The notes below the pieces were generated by a model. That model ran no database searches and was not told where the DNA came from. It worked only from the letters and a program-made list of their open reading frames with translations. A stretch of DNA of 32,847 bases, from positions 1 to 32,847 of the forward strand of contig JAUSOT010000280.1 of NCBI GenBank assembly GCA_030656075.1, written 5' to 3'. Source of the DNA: Candidatus Cloacimonadales bacterium. GTDB lineage: Bacteria; Cloacimonadota; Cloacimonadia; Cloacimonadales; TCS61. The translations under genes were made by a program, and so were the position numbers. Position 1 is the stretch's first letter. The number at the start of each line of letters is the position of its first letter. Positions 8,142 through 15,376 of this stretch are shown here, piece after piece.

Positions 8142-8717
8142 ATGATAAAATTGATAATTGCGGTTACTCTGGTCGTTACCGGTTGCTTCTTCGGTTCTAT
8201 TATTGATTTTTCTGAGCAGGATATTAAAGGAAAAGAAAATGTAATTTTCAATTCCAGCTTTGAAGAAGGCGAATTTGCTGCTGATCCCATTCCCCTCGGT
8301 TGGATTATTTTAAACGATATGCAAAGCTGTGTTTCCAGCGATTTAGAAAATTTCAATTCCGTCCAGAGAAGCCTGCTTATCAGTCATCCTCATAAAAAGA
8401 TCAACCTGGTTTCGGAATCGTTTCCTCTCGATCCTGATGGAATATATTTTTCGCGTTGTTTTTTAAAGACAAATTATCAATCGAATCAGGCTGTCGAAAT
8501 TCTTTTTGTTGCTTTTGATTCCAAAGGTAAACAGGTGAACAAATACAAAACCAAAGCTTATCCGCAGGAAAACTGGACAAAAGTGGTGATGACCGCCAGT
8601 TTCTTCAAACCAAATGCCCGCTTCGGCAGGATAATAATTTCCTTCCCGGCCAGGCCCGATAAGGTCTTCTGGCTGGATGATGTGGAAAGCTATAATATGT
8701 ACAACATTCAAAAATAA
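8142..8717 (+). CDS. Predicted lipoprotein with carbohydrate-binding-module-like beta-sandwich
   Basis: The 191 residues start with a short signal sequence ending in the lipobox VTGC (Cys about residue 15), so the mature protein is probably lipid-anchored. The body has the pattern FNSSFEEGEF...PLGWI...SLLISH...WTKVVMTASF...FWLDDVE, typical of CBM4/9- or CBM6-like jelly-roll domains, in which NxSFE..., a GW motif and a final WhDDV strand recur. Sugar-binding residues cannot be confirmed. The ribosome site GGGGATGAA precedes the ATG, eight bases after rodA, so it looks like the last gene of the mre operon and could bind peptidoglycan or surface glycans; that role is inference from position. Confidence 0.7.
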   Translation: MIKLIIAVTLVVTGCFFGSIIDFSEQDIKGKENVIFNSSFEEGEFAADPIPLGWIILNDMQSCVSSDLENFNSVQRSLLISHPHKKINLVSESFPLDPDGIYFSRCFLKTNYQSNQAVEILFVAFDSKGKQVNKYKTKAYPQENWTKVVMTASFFKPNARFGRIIISFPARPDKVFWLDDVESYNMYNIQK

Positions 8718-8758
8718 ATATGGTTTTTAAAAAAAGAATACAATAATATGGAGGTAGA

Positions 8759-9025
8759 ATGGGTAAAGAGAAGTATGTTTATGATCGAAAAAAATTCTGT
8801 GTACCGGTGACCAAAGCTGAACCGTTAAACTCAATTCAATTCATCATCGAGGATTTCATTAATAAGGGTGTCACTTTTTGCATCGATGGCGAAGATGAAA
8901 CCTGGGAAATCTGGCGATATGTGGAAGAGAGCGACAGCGATAAGATCAAAAAGAACGGTACACCGGAAAATCCAAAATACCTTTATGTGGAAGGAGAAAA
9001 GTTGGACGAATTCGTTTCGGCATAA
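8759..9025 (+). CDS. Small acidic protein of unknown function (88 aa)
   Basis: I do not recognise this family. A strong ribosome site (TGGAGG) precedes the ATG, the codon use looks like that of its neighbours, and a clear terminator follows, so it is very likely a real gene. The product is soluble, without signal peptide or membrane segment, and has two cysteines, a central segment CIDGEDETWEIWRYVEE and a charged tail. It may form a small alpha/beta fold. It lies 41 bases after the lipoprotein gene and could be read from the mre transcript or from its own promoter. Confidence 0.75.
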   Translation: MGKEKYVYDRKKFCVPVTKAEPLNSIQFIIEDFINKGVTFCIDGEDETWEIWRYVEESDSDKIKKNGTPENPKYLYVEGEKLDEFVSA

Positions 9026-9048
9026 GTTTTTTATCTTTTTCTAAAACT

Positions 9049-9078
9049 AAAAAAGCACCTTTTCAGAGGTGCTTTTTT
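9049..9078. terminator. Bidirectional rho-independent terminator
   Basis: AAAAAAGCACCT (9049-9060) and AGGTGCTTTTTT (9067-9078) form a perfect stem with a six-base loop, with A and T tracts on the two sides. It lies between the converging 88-aa gene (plus) and trxB (minus) and can serve both. Confidence 0.9.
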
Positions 9079-9094
9079 ATTTATTTCTTTTTTT

Positions 9095-10045
9095 TTATGC
9101 CTGTTTAGGAAAATTCTCTTTATTTTCTTCGATCCATTTTTCTGCCGAAAAGGCGGCAGTTGCGCCATCCGAACTGGCAGTGACAACCTGTCTGAGAACT
9201 TTGTGTGTCACATCTCCGGCAGCGTAAACACCCGGAATATCCGTATGCATCGTATTGTCTGTTTCGATGAATCCCTGTTCGTCAAATTCTACTCTGGATT
9301 CCAGAAGTTCACTATTCGGAATGATGCCGACATAAATGAACAATCCATGCACCGGCAGCTCGGAAATTTTTTCTGTTTTCTTGTTATAGAGCATCAATTT
9401 CTCAATGAAATCACCACCTTCGATGGCTTGCACAACCGAATCTAAAATAAATTCGATCTTTTCATTTTTGAAAGCTCGTTCCTGCACGATCTTAACAGCT
9501 CGTAATTTGCTTCTGCGATGAATGATATAAACTTTCCGGGCAAATTTGGTCAGGAAGATCGCTTCCTCGATCGCTGAATCTCCACCGCCGACAACTGCCA
9601 CTATTTTATTGCGGTATAAAGCTCCGTCGCAAGTGGCGCAATAGGAAACTCCCCGGCCGGTAAATTTTTCTTCGCCGGGAACTGCTAATTTTCGAGGATG
9701 AGCGCCCGTGGCTAAAATAACAGATTTTACTCTGTATAATCCATTGGAAGTTTCCACTACTTTACATAAACCTTCCGTTCCGATGGCTTTCACTTCTTCC
9801 AACTTGATTTCGGCGTTGAATTTTTCTGCTTGTTTCTGCATTTTTTCGGCAATATCAAAACCAGACATATTCTCTTCAAAGCCGGGATAATTTTCCACAT
9901 CGGCTGTTACGACTATTTGCCCGCCAATCAAAGCTTTTTCAAAAATAACTGTTTTCAAACCGCCTCTGGCAGCATAAATTGCCGCACTTAATCCTGCCGG
10001 ACCTCCCCCCACTATGGCAATATCATATTCTGTGTTCAGATCCAT
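9095..10045 (-). CDS. trxB: Thioredoxin reductase
   Basis: This low-molecular-weight FAD enzyme passes electrons from NADPH to thioredoxin. The 316 residues show the FAD dinucleotide motif [19 protein letters not shown] at the N-terminus, the redox pair CATC with Cys136 and Cys139, the NADPH-binding [10 protein letters not shown] just after it with HRRSKLRA, and the C-terminal FAD motif GVYAAGDV. Length is normal. GGAGG lies just upstream of the ATG. Converging with the 88-aa gene, it ends at the shared terminator. cdd lies 89 bases upstream on the same strand. No thioredoxin gene is in the window. Confidence 0.96.
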   Translation of the reverse strand: MDLNTEYDIAIVGGGPAGLSAAIYAARGGLKTVIFEKALIGGQIVVTADVENYPGFEENMSGFDIAEKMQKQAEKFNAEIKLEEVKAIGTEGLCKVVETSNGLYRVKSVILATGAHPRKLAVPGEEKFTGRGVSYCATCDGALYRNKIVAVVGGGDSAIEEAIFLTKFARKVYIIHRRSKLRAVKIVQERAFKNEKIEFILDSVVQAIEGGDFIEKLMLYNKKTEKISELPVHGLFIYVGIIPNSELLESRVEFDEQGFIETDNTMHTDIPGVYAAGDVTHKVLRQVVTASSDGATAAFSAEKWIEENKENFPKQA

Positions 10046-10134
10046 CTATCCTCCGGATTTTATCTATTAATCTATTTTATTTTTACTTGCAGGCAAGTTT
10101 GATTTCCATCGCATAATATAACAGAAAAATTGCG

Positions 10135-10518
10135 TTATTTTTTTTCCAACTTGAAACTGAGCGGCAGCAGCTTCCCAATATCTGTATGTATTTCTTCATT
10201 TTTGGAAATGATCGTAATCTTCAGATCGGAACTGAATTCGGCCAGAACCTGACGGCAGGCACCGCAGGGTGTAGGCAGTTTTTCAGAATCGACGTAAATC
10301 ATGATCTCTTCAAAATCCGTTTCTCCTTCCGAAACCGCTTTGAAAACTGCTGTTCTTTCGGCACAGTTCGTAAGACCGTAAGATGAATTTTCCACATTGC
10401 AACCGGTGAAGATCTTACCTGATTTGGTGAGAAGTGCAGCCCCGACTTTGTAGTTGGAATAAGGCACATAAGCTTTTTTTGCAGCTTCCATTGCTGCTTG
10501 TTTTAATTTATCTTTCAT
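10135..10518 (-). CDS. cdd: Cytidine deaminase
   Basis: Cdd converts cytidine and deoxycytidine to uridine and deoxyuridine in pyrimidine salvage. The 127 residues form the short homotetrameric type. The zinc site is complete: NCAERTA with Cys52 and catalytic Glu54, and TPCGACRQVLAEF with Cys85 and Cys88. The substrate-binding FTGCNVENSSYG is also present. I start at the ATG at 10518, which has GAGGAAAAG upstream. A longer frame from a TTG at 10542 would place the ribosome site inside the protein and adds eight unconserved residues. Confidence 0.95.
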   Translation of the reverse strand: MKDKLKQAAMEAAKKAYVPYSNYKVGAALLTKSGKIFTGCNVENSSYGLTNCAERTAVFKAVSEGETDFEEIMIYVDSEKLPTPCGACRQVLAEFSSDLKITIISKNEEIHTDIGKLLPLSFKLEKK

Positions 10519-10798
10519 TTTTCTTTTCCTCAATTGATGCAAGTCGAAAAATTATTGGAATTACTGTCCAGAATTAATTAACCTTGCGAGGGCTTCTTTC
10601 ACTTATCATCTACCAAAACCTTTTCAACGCTTCTTACAGAGAAATTCTTCCCGTTAAGATTTGGAAAGCAGTCCCATCTTCCTTCCGAATCTTCTTCATA
10701 AGAAAAGCAAGAAGATAAGCTTCGAAAGGGTGGCTTAAGTCTCTGAAATTGCATATTTCTAATTACCAACCTTAAAATTATTAATATGAAAGAATATG
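10519..10798. other. Non-coding region between rlmH and cdd
   Basis: About 280 bases without a credible reading frame. It contains an AACCTTGCGAGGG word near 10582, similar to the start of the palindromic repeats near 26621 and 26774, then C/T-rich sequence with several GAATCTTCTTC / AAGAAGA-like words that look like worn-down repeat material. I could not identify a clear cdd promoter. Confidence 0.4.
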
Positions 10799-10827
10799 TG
10801 AAAGAAACGATTTCAAGGTTTCTTTCA
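10799..10827 (-). repeat. Hairpin overlapping the rlmH stop codon
   Basis: TGAAAGAAAC (10799-10808) and GTTTCTTTCA (10818-10827) are perfect 10-bp inverted arms around a 9-base loop. Read on the minus strand, the stem begins with the TGA stop of rlmH. The minus-strand text TGAAAGAAACCTTGAAA also occurs in the repeat downstream of the dehydrogenase (1951-1967), so this is probably the same repeat family. It may help end or stabilise the rlmH transcript. Confidence 0.55.
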
Positions 10828-11289
10828 ATAATGATATTTCTTTCCTTCCAAAATCGTGAAAGCCCGATACAGTTGCTCCGACAGAATTAATCTGATCATC
10901 TGATGAGTAAAAGTAAATTCGGAAAAGCTCAAGCTCAAGTTAGCTTTTTGTAAGATTTTTTGTGAAAGTCCGTAAACTCCTCCGATGATGAAGACAATAT
11001 CGCCTTTTCCTTTTTGTTGCTCGATCAACCGGGCAAATTCTATCGATTTGAATTGATTGCCGTTTTCATCCAAAGCGATGATAAAATCCCGCTCATTCAA
11101 ATACTTTTCCAGGATCGCAGCTTCTTTTTCTTTCACGATTTCAAGCGAATTAGTCTTTGTCAGATGCACATCCGGTAAAATTACAAATTCTGTTTGGGTA
11201 TATTTTGAAAGCCGTTTCAGATATTCCTGCAAACCTGCTTCGATGAATCCCTGTTTTGATTTTCCTAAAGCTAAAATTTTGATTTTCAT
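10825..11289 (-). CDS. rlmH: 23S rRNA (pseudouridine1915-N3)-methyltransferase RlmH
   Basis: RlmH is a SPOUT-class, SAM-dependent enzyme that methylates pseudouridine 1915 in helix 69 of 23S rRNA on assembled ribosomes. The 154 residues match the usual length of about 155 and keep the knot motifs: VFIIGGVYGLS (SAM loop), SLSFSEFTFTHQMIRLIL, EQLYRAFTILEGKKYHY at the extreme C-terminus with the conserved YH. Its stop codon lies within a perfect hairpin. ptb-like lies 47 bases upstream on the same strand, so the two may share a transcript. Confidence 0.95.
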   Translation of the reverse strand: MKIKILALGKSKQGFIEAGLQEYLKRLSKYTQTEFVILPDVHLTKTNSLEIVKEKEAAILEKYLNERDFIIALDENGNQFKSIEFARLIEQQKGKGDIVFIIGGVYGLSQKILQKANLSLSFSEFTFTHQMIRLILSEQLYRAFTILEGKKYHY

Positions 11290-11336
11290 GGATGAACAAT
11301 AAACTTATATAGACCCATTTAAAAAATTATTATCCA

Positions 11337-12236
11337 CTACAAAACACTCATCACGCCCAGAACCATGGATAGTTTTTTCGTTTCGGTACAATCAGCGCGG
11401 GAAGCGATCAAGATCGGTACTTTGGCGCCCATCACAATATGAGCTACGCGAAACTTGCAGTAGTAAGTCAAAGCTTTACCGAGAATATTCCCCGCTTCGA
11501 TATTGGACACGATCAGTACATCTGCTTTTCCTGCCACTTCAGATTCGTAGCCTTTTATCCTGGCAGCTTCTTCACTGATCGCCAGATCAAAAGCCAGAGG
11601 TCCATCCACGATGCAGTTCTCAATTTCTCCAATTCGGTTCAATCGGGTAATTTCTGCCGCATCGATCGTACTCTGCATTTTTTTATTAACCACTTCCACA
11701 GCAGCTAACATTGCTACCTTCGGCAGATCGCAACCCAATCCGCGTGCTACTCTCACAGAGTTGCGAACGATAGAAATTTTATCTTCCAGGGTCGGATAAA
11801 GATTTATGCCTCCGTCACTGAGCAGGATCAGTCGTTCCGGGTGTTCATACACCAAAACGTCACTGAGAATTTCTCCGGTTTGCAAGCCGTTTTCTTTATC
11901 CAGCACTGCTTTCAACAAAGTGGCTGTATCGCATTTTCCTTTAGCCAGAATATCGGCTTTTCCTGCTCTCACAGCTTTCACGGCTTCTCTGGCTGCCAAC
12001 TGTAAATCCGTTCCGGTATCGATAATCTCAAACGCATCGGCGAAGGCCGGTGCATTCTGCTTTAAAAGATCGAGAATATAGGCTTTATCACCAATCAATA
12101 AACTGTCGGCAATATTTTCTCTGTAGGCTTCAACTGCTGCTTCCAGAGCAGAATAGGCATGAGCTGCTGCTATTGCCACAGTTTTATTCTGGTGTTTTTT
12201 TACTTTTTGCAAAAGAGCATCAAAATTTTTTATCAT
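11337..12236 (-). CDS. ptb: Phosphate butyryltransferase / phosphate acetyltransferase family
   Basis: These enzymes exchange CoA and phosphate on acyl groups, giving acyl phosphate for substrate-level ATP formation with a partner kinase. The 299 residues are typical of Ptb (about 300), shorter than Pta. Family motifs: GDKAYILDLL, LAKGKCDTATLLKAVL, ILLSDGGINLYPTLEDK, VDGPLAFDLAISEEAA, and SNIEAGNILGKALTYY near the C-terminus. Pta cannot be excluded on sequence alone. No butyrate or acetate kinase gene adjoins it here, so the partner must lie elsewhere. GGAGAG is six bases before the ATG. It is transcribed divergently from the M23 peptidase gene. Confidence 0.88.
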   Translation of the reverse strand: MIKNFDALLQKVKKHQNKTVAIAAAHAYSALEAAVEAYRENIADSLLIGDKAYILDLLKQNAPAFADAFEIIDTGTDLQLAAREAVKAVRAGKADILAKGKCDTATLLKAVLDKENGLQTGEILSDVLVYEHPERLILLSDGGINLYPTLEDKISIVRNSVRVARGLGCDLPKVAMLAAVEVVNKKMQSTIDAAEITRLNRIGEIENCIVDGPLAFDLAISEEAARIKGYESEVAGKADVLIVSNIEAGNILGKALTYYCKFRVAHIVMGAKVPILIASRADCTETKKLSMVLGVMSVL

Positions 12237-12386
12237 CTCCTTCTCTCCGTAATCATAATTTTCAAAGTGTTATGTGCTTTCAATTCAGATTATGGTCAAG
12301 TACTTTATTCCAATTCACAGTTAAATATGAGCAAAAATCCTGTCAGGCCCAAGACTATTTAAAGAAATGCCTGCGTTTTAAATAGC

Positions 12387-12392
12387 TTGACA
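12387..12392 (+). promoter_or_regulatory. Possible -35 box upstream of the M23 peptidase gene
   Basis: A perfect TTGACA stands 50 bases before the ATG in the divergent intergenic region. The sequence at the expected -10 distance (around 12409-12416, TTTGTTTG) is a poor match, so only the -35 part is supported. Confidence 0.25.
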
Positions 12393-12441
12393 TTAAGTTT
12401 ACCTGTTTTTTGTTTGATGCCATTAAGATTAAGGGATGTGT

Positions 12442-13380
12442 ATGGCAGTTTCAAAAAGGTGGCATATAGCTTTATCATCGACGGAATCGTCCCGTCCGAT
12501 AAACATCAGCATACCTAAAAAACTGGGTGTTTTTCTCTTATCTTTGTCTGTTGCAATCGCTATTTTCTTTTCGGCAGCGATCGTCTATATTGGGATTAAT
12601 TACGTCAAAATTGCCGAAGCAGATGCTGTCCTGCAGGAAAATATACTTTTACGTGATCGGCTATATACACTTTCCACCGAAATGGATTCCATGATGACCA
12701 AGTTGAAATTGATCGAAGATTGGGAAGATATGATCCGTTCGGAGGAAAATTTCAAATCCATCAATAAAGATATCCGCGAGATGGGGGTGGGTGGTTTACC
12801 CAAGATCGATTCCACTTTCATTTACATCAATGAAGAGCTCGGCATGGAATACAATCTGACAATGAACAAGTTTTCTCATCTGAAATCCAAGATCGATTTT
12901 GACTTCGATTCGCACGCTAAGCTTCTGGACCAGGTTGAGTTAAAGGAACAACTTTATCTCAATACTCCTTCCATTTATCCTGCTTATGGCAGAATTTCCG
13001 ATCCTTATGGTTGGCGGATCCATCCCATCACTGGAAAACGCAGTTTTCACTATGGCTTAGATTTTGGAAATTTAAAAGGCAGCCCCATCTATGCTACGGC
13101 AGACGGTGTTGTTCAAAAAGTGAGTAAACATAAATATCTCGGAAAATTTTTAACTCTATCGCATAACTTCGGCTATCAGACGAAATACGGCCATTTGGAT
13201 AAGATTCTGGTAAAAGAAGGGGACACTGTCAAACGAGGTCAGATCATTGCCGAAATGGGAAATTCAGGCAGATCTACAGGCTCCCATTTACATTATGAAG
13301 TGGTTCGATACAGCAAACATAGAAATCCGTACGATTACCTGAACAAACTGGAAGATGATATCATTCTCGGCAAAAAATAG
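12442..13380 (+). CDS. Membrane-anchored M23 family metallopeptidase (peptidoglycan endopeptidase)
   Basis: M23 (LytM/EnvC-type) enzymes cut peptide crosslinks of peptidoglycan or, if inactive, activate amidases. The 312 residues have a short cytoplasmic lead, one membrane helix (about 31-53), a helical coiled-coil-like stretch (about 55-170) and a C-terminal M23 domain beginning SDPYGWRIHPITG. Zinc ligands are intact: FHYGLDF (His203, Asp207) and HLHYEV (His282, His284), with KYGHLD before them, so it should be active. I prefer the ATG at 12442 because AAGGG is six bases upstream; an ATG at 12436 adds two residues. The layout resembles M23 proteins controlled by FtsEX, and an FtsEX-like pair is encoded about 5 kb downstream; a link is inference only. 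Confidence 0.9.
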   Translation: MAVSKRWHIALSSTESSRPINISIPKKLGVFLLSLSVAIAIFFSAAIVYIGINYVKIAEADAVLQENILLRDRLYTLSTEMDSMMTKLKLIEDWEDMIRSEENFKSINKDIREMGVGGLPKIDSTFIYINEELGMEYNLTMNKFSHLKSKIDFDFDSHAKLLDQVELKEQLYLNTPSIYPAYGRISDPYGWRIHPITGKRSFHYGLDFGNLKGSPIYATADGVVQKVSKHKYLGKFLTLSHNFGYQTKYGHLDKILVKEGDTVKRGQIIAEMGNSGRSTGSHLHYEVVRYSKHRNPYDYLNKLEDDIILGKK

Positions 13381-13445
13381 TTCGGGAAATCTTCGCTTGA
13401 TCAGAAAAATAAAATACATGACTTTTTACGATTTGGAACTGATAA

Positions 13446-13649
13446 ATGAATGAAAAATTAAATTTTGAAGAAGCCTTGAAAAGATTGGAAGATATCGTCC
13501 AATCCCTGGAAGCAGGCGTGGATGAACTGGATAAAGTTGTAAACCTCTTTGAGGAAGGTTCTCAGTTGGCAAAATATTGCAGTGACCGCTTGGAAAAAGT
13601 TGAAAACAGAATCGAAGACCTTTCCAAAAAAATACAGAACGCCGATTAA
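13446..13649 (+). CDS. xseB: Exodeoxyribonuclease VII small subunit
   Basis: XseB binds the large subunit XseA to form ExoVII, a single-strand DNA exonuclease. The 67 residues are a helical hairpin with the family pattern NFEEALKRLEDIVQSLEAG followed by ELDKVVNLFEEGSQLAKYC and a K/E-rich tail. Length is typical (60-80). No xseA is present in this window. ispA begins 15 bases after the stop, the common xseB-ispA order in bacteria, which supports both calls. Confidence 0.93.
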   Translation: MNEKLNFEEALKRLEDIVQSLEAGVDELDKVVNLFEEGSQLAKYCSDRLEKVENRIEDLSKKIQNAD

Positions 13650-13664
13650 TTTTTATGAGGATTT

Positions 13665-14558
13665 ATGAGCATAAATAAAATGCTATTGAAAAAAGACCTG
13701 AAAGAAAAACGAGAATTGGTCAATATTGAAGTTGATCGTTTTTTGCCGCGCAAAGATGAATATCCCAAACAGATCCACAAAGCAATGCGGCACACCCTGT
13801 TTGCCGGCGGTAAAAGACTGCGTCCTTATCTGCTGGTGAATACTTACCTGCTCTTTAGAAATGATGTAAAGAAAACTTTCCTGGTTGCCGGAGCTGTCGA
13901 AATGCTGCACAGCTACACACTCATTCACGACGACCTGCCGGAAATCGATAACGACGACTACCGCCGCGGTAAAAAAGCCTGCCATGTTGTCTATGGCCCG
14001 GATATTGCCCTGCTGGCCGGAGATGCGCTTCTGGTGAATGCTTTTGAAGCGATAACTACCACCGATCTTGATGACAAACTGAAGATAACCCTGATCGAGG
14101 AATTGGCCAAAGAAGCTGGAGATAAAGGTCTTATCGCCGGGCAGATGGTGGACATCCTGAGTGAAGGAAAGAAAGTAAACAAAGCCACCCTGGAATATAT
14201 TCACAAAAACAAAACAGCCCGTCTGATCAACTTGCCGATCAGATTCGGCTGCTACCTGGCAGAAGCTCCCGAAGAAGACATTAAGCGATTGGAAAAATTC
14301 GGCAATAAACTGGGACTGGCTTTCCAGATCATCGACGACATCCTGGATATCGAAGGCGATCAGGAAATATTGGGAAAAACTATCGGCAAAGACAAAAAAG
14401 CACATAAAGCCACATTCCCTTCCGTCTATGGTTTGGAAGAATCCAGAAGAATGGCCGAAAAACTGATCGAGGAAGCCAAAGCGCTGCTGAAACCATACAA
14501 GGAAAGAGCCAATATTCTTTTGCTGTTGTGCGATTTTGTGCTCACCAGGACTTTCTGA
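13665..14558 (+). CDS. ispA: Polyprenyl synthetase, farnesyl/geranylgeranyl diphosphate synthase type
   Basis: This enzyme condenses isopentenyl diphosphate with allylic diphosphates to make C15 or C20 chains for undecaprenyl and quinone synthesis. The 297 residues carry GGKRLRPYL, the first aspartate-rich motif DDLPEID (89-95) followed by NDDYRRGK, GQMVDI, and the second motif DDILD (224-228), then GKTIGKDKKAHKATFPS. Length fits IspA. Product length cannot be read with certainty. AGGAT precedes the ATG. It ends just before a non-coding repeat. Confidence 0.94.
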   Translation: MSINKMLLKKDLKEKRELVNIEVDRFLPRKDEYPKQIHKAMRHTLFAGGKRLRPYLLVNTYLLFRNDVKKTFLVAGAVEMLHSYTLIHDDLPEIDNDDYRRGKKACHVVYGPDIALLAGDALLVNAFEAITTTDLDDKLKITLIEELAKEAGDKGLIAGQMVDILSEGKKVNKATLEYIHKNKTARLINLPIRFGCYLAEAPEEDIKRLEKFGNKLGLAFQIIDDILDIEGDQEILGKTIGKDKKAHKATFPSVYGLEESRRMAEKLIEEAKALLKPYKERANILLLLCDFVLTRTF

Positions 14559-14575
14559 AAAAATGAATAATCCTA

Positions 14576-14686
14576 ATTGTCTTTGCGAAGTGTCTCACGT
14601 AGGAATTCTGCTGAAGCAATCTATACTGTGAACCATTTGAGATTGCTTCGAATGCAACAGCAAGAAAAAAAACTCGCAAAGACTAA
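14576..14686. repeat. Intergenic repeat with TTGTCTTTGCGA inverted ends
   Basis: The left end TTGTCTTTGCGA and right end TCGCAAAGACTA match as an 11/12 inverted repeat. Inside, GAAGCAATCT and AGATTGCTTC are also inverted. This fits the widespread TCATTGCGAG..GAAGCAATCTC type of intergenic repeat. A 60-codon frame spans it but is only repeat sequence. Confidence 0.6.
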
Positions 14687-14752
14687 ATTTACTGCTTTTA
14701 CTAATGAAACACTTTATTATGCAGAATTCAATAACAATAAAAACCTGACATC

Positions 14753-15190
14753 ATGCTAAAAATTAATTTTATAAAACTTGCTGATAGCGCCCTGCCGCCG
14801 CAGAAAATGAGTGAACATGCTGCCGGTTACGATCTCTATTCCTGTCACGAAGAAGACATTATTTTGAAAAGTGGCGAAGTGATGCTGATTCCCACCGGAC
14901 TGGCAATTTCTTTACCGGTTGGCTTTGAAGCACAAATTCGGCCCCGCAGCGGTTTGGCGATCAAACATCAGTTGGGTGTGCTCAATTCTCCCGGCACTAT
15001 CGATGCTGATTATCGCGGTGAGATCAAGATCATTCTATTCAATTTTGGAAAGCAGGATTTCGTCATCAAACCCCAAACCCGCATCGCTCAAATGGTGATT
15101 GCCAAACATGAAACTGTTGATTTTGTGCTGACGGAAGAATTGGACGAAACTGATCGTGGAGAAGGCGGCTTCGGGCATACGGAACATTAA
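14753..15190 (+). CDS. dut: Deoxyuridine 5'-triphosphate nucleotidohydrolase (dUTPase)
   Basis: Dut hydrolyses dUTP to dUMP and pyrophosphate, keeping uracil out of DNA and supplying dTMP synthesis. The 145 residues form the trimeric type with all five motifs: AAGYDLYS, PRSGLAI, the substrate loop SPGTIDADYRGEI with the catalytic aspartate, RIAQMVI, and the C-terminal RGEGGFGHT that closes over the active site. Length is standard. There is no strong ribosome site before the ATG, which lies 66 bases after the preceding repeat. Confidence 0.96.
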   Translation: MLKINFIKLADSALPPQKMSEHAAGYDLYSCHEEDIILKSGEVMLIPTGLAISLPVGFEAQIRPRSGLAIKHQLGVLNSPGTIDADYRGEIKIILFNFGKQDFVIKPQTRIAQMVIAKHETVDFVLTEELDETDRGEGGFGHTEH

Positions 15191-15302
15191 GAGAAGCCAC
15201 GGAGACACAGAGAAAAGCAGAAAAACTTTGCGAATTATGCTTCGGCTTTTACATGAAATCGATAGCTGAAATTCTTGCATGGAATAAACTGTGTAAGGTT
15301 AT
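15191..15302. other. Non-coding spacer with CCACGGAGACACAGAG word
   Basis: Directly after the dut stop is GCCACGGAGACACAGAGAAA (15196-15215), a purine-rich word I associate with dispersed intergenic repeats in environmental genomes (recollection, not a search). Nothing else recognisable follows before the repeat at 15303. Confidence 0.3.
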
Positions 15303-15366
15303 TTGTCATTCTCGAGAAATCGGGAATCTGTAAATGAAGATCCCCAGTCAAGCTGAGGATGACAAT
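15303..15366. repeat. MITE-like repeat with TTGTC..CTGAGG inverted ends, copy B
   Basis: TTGTCATTCTCGAG at the left and CTGAGGATGACAA at the right are imperfect inverted ends, around a 64-base element with a GATCCCCAGTC box. The right end overlaps an in-frame ATG at 15359, which is therefore an unlikely start for the beta-helix gene. Confidence 0.65.
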
Positions 15367-15376
15367 AAGGAAGAAA

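Noticed and set aside
13683-14405. 240-codon minus-strand frame opposite ispA
   Set aside because: Antisense shadow of a clearly conserved gene; its F/V/Q-rich content reflects reversed codons.
14577-14759. 60-codon plus-strand frame before dut
   Set aside because: It is the translation of an intergenic repeat with TTGTCTTTGCGA inverted ends; no ribosome site and no protein-like pattern.
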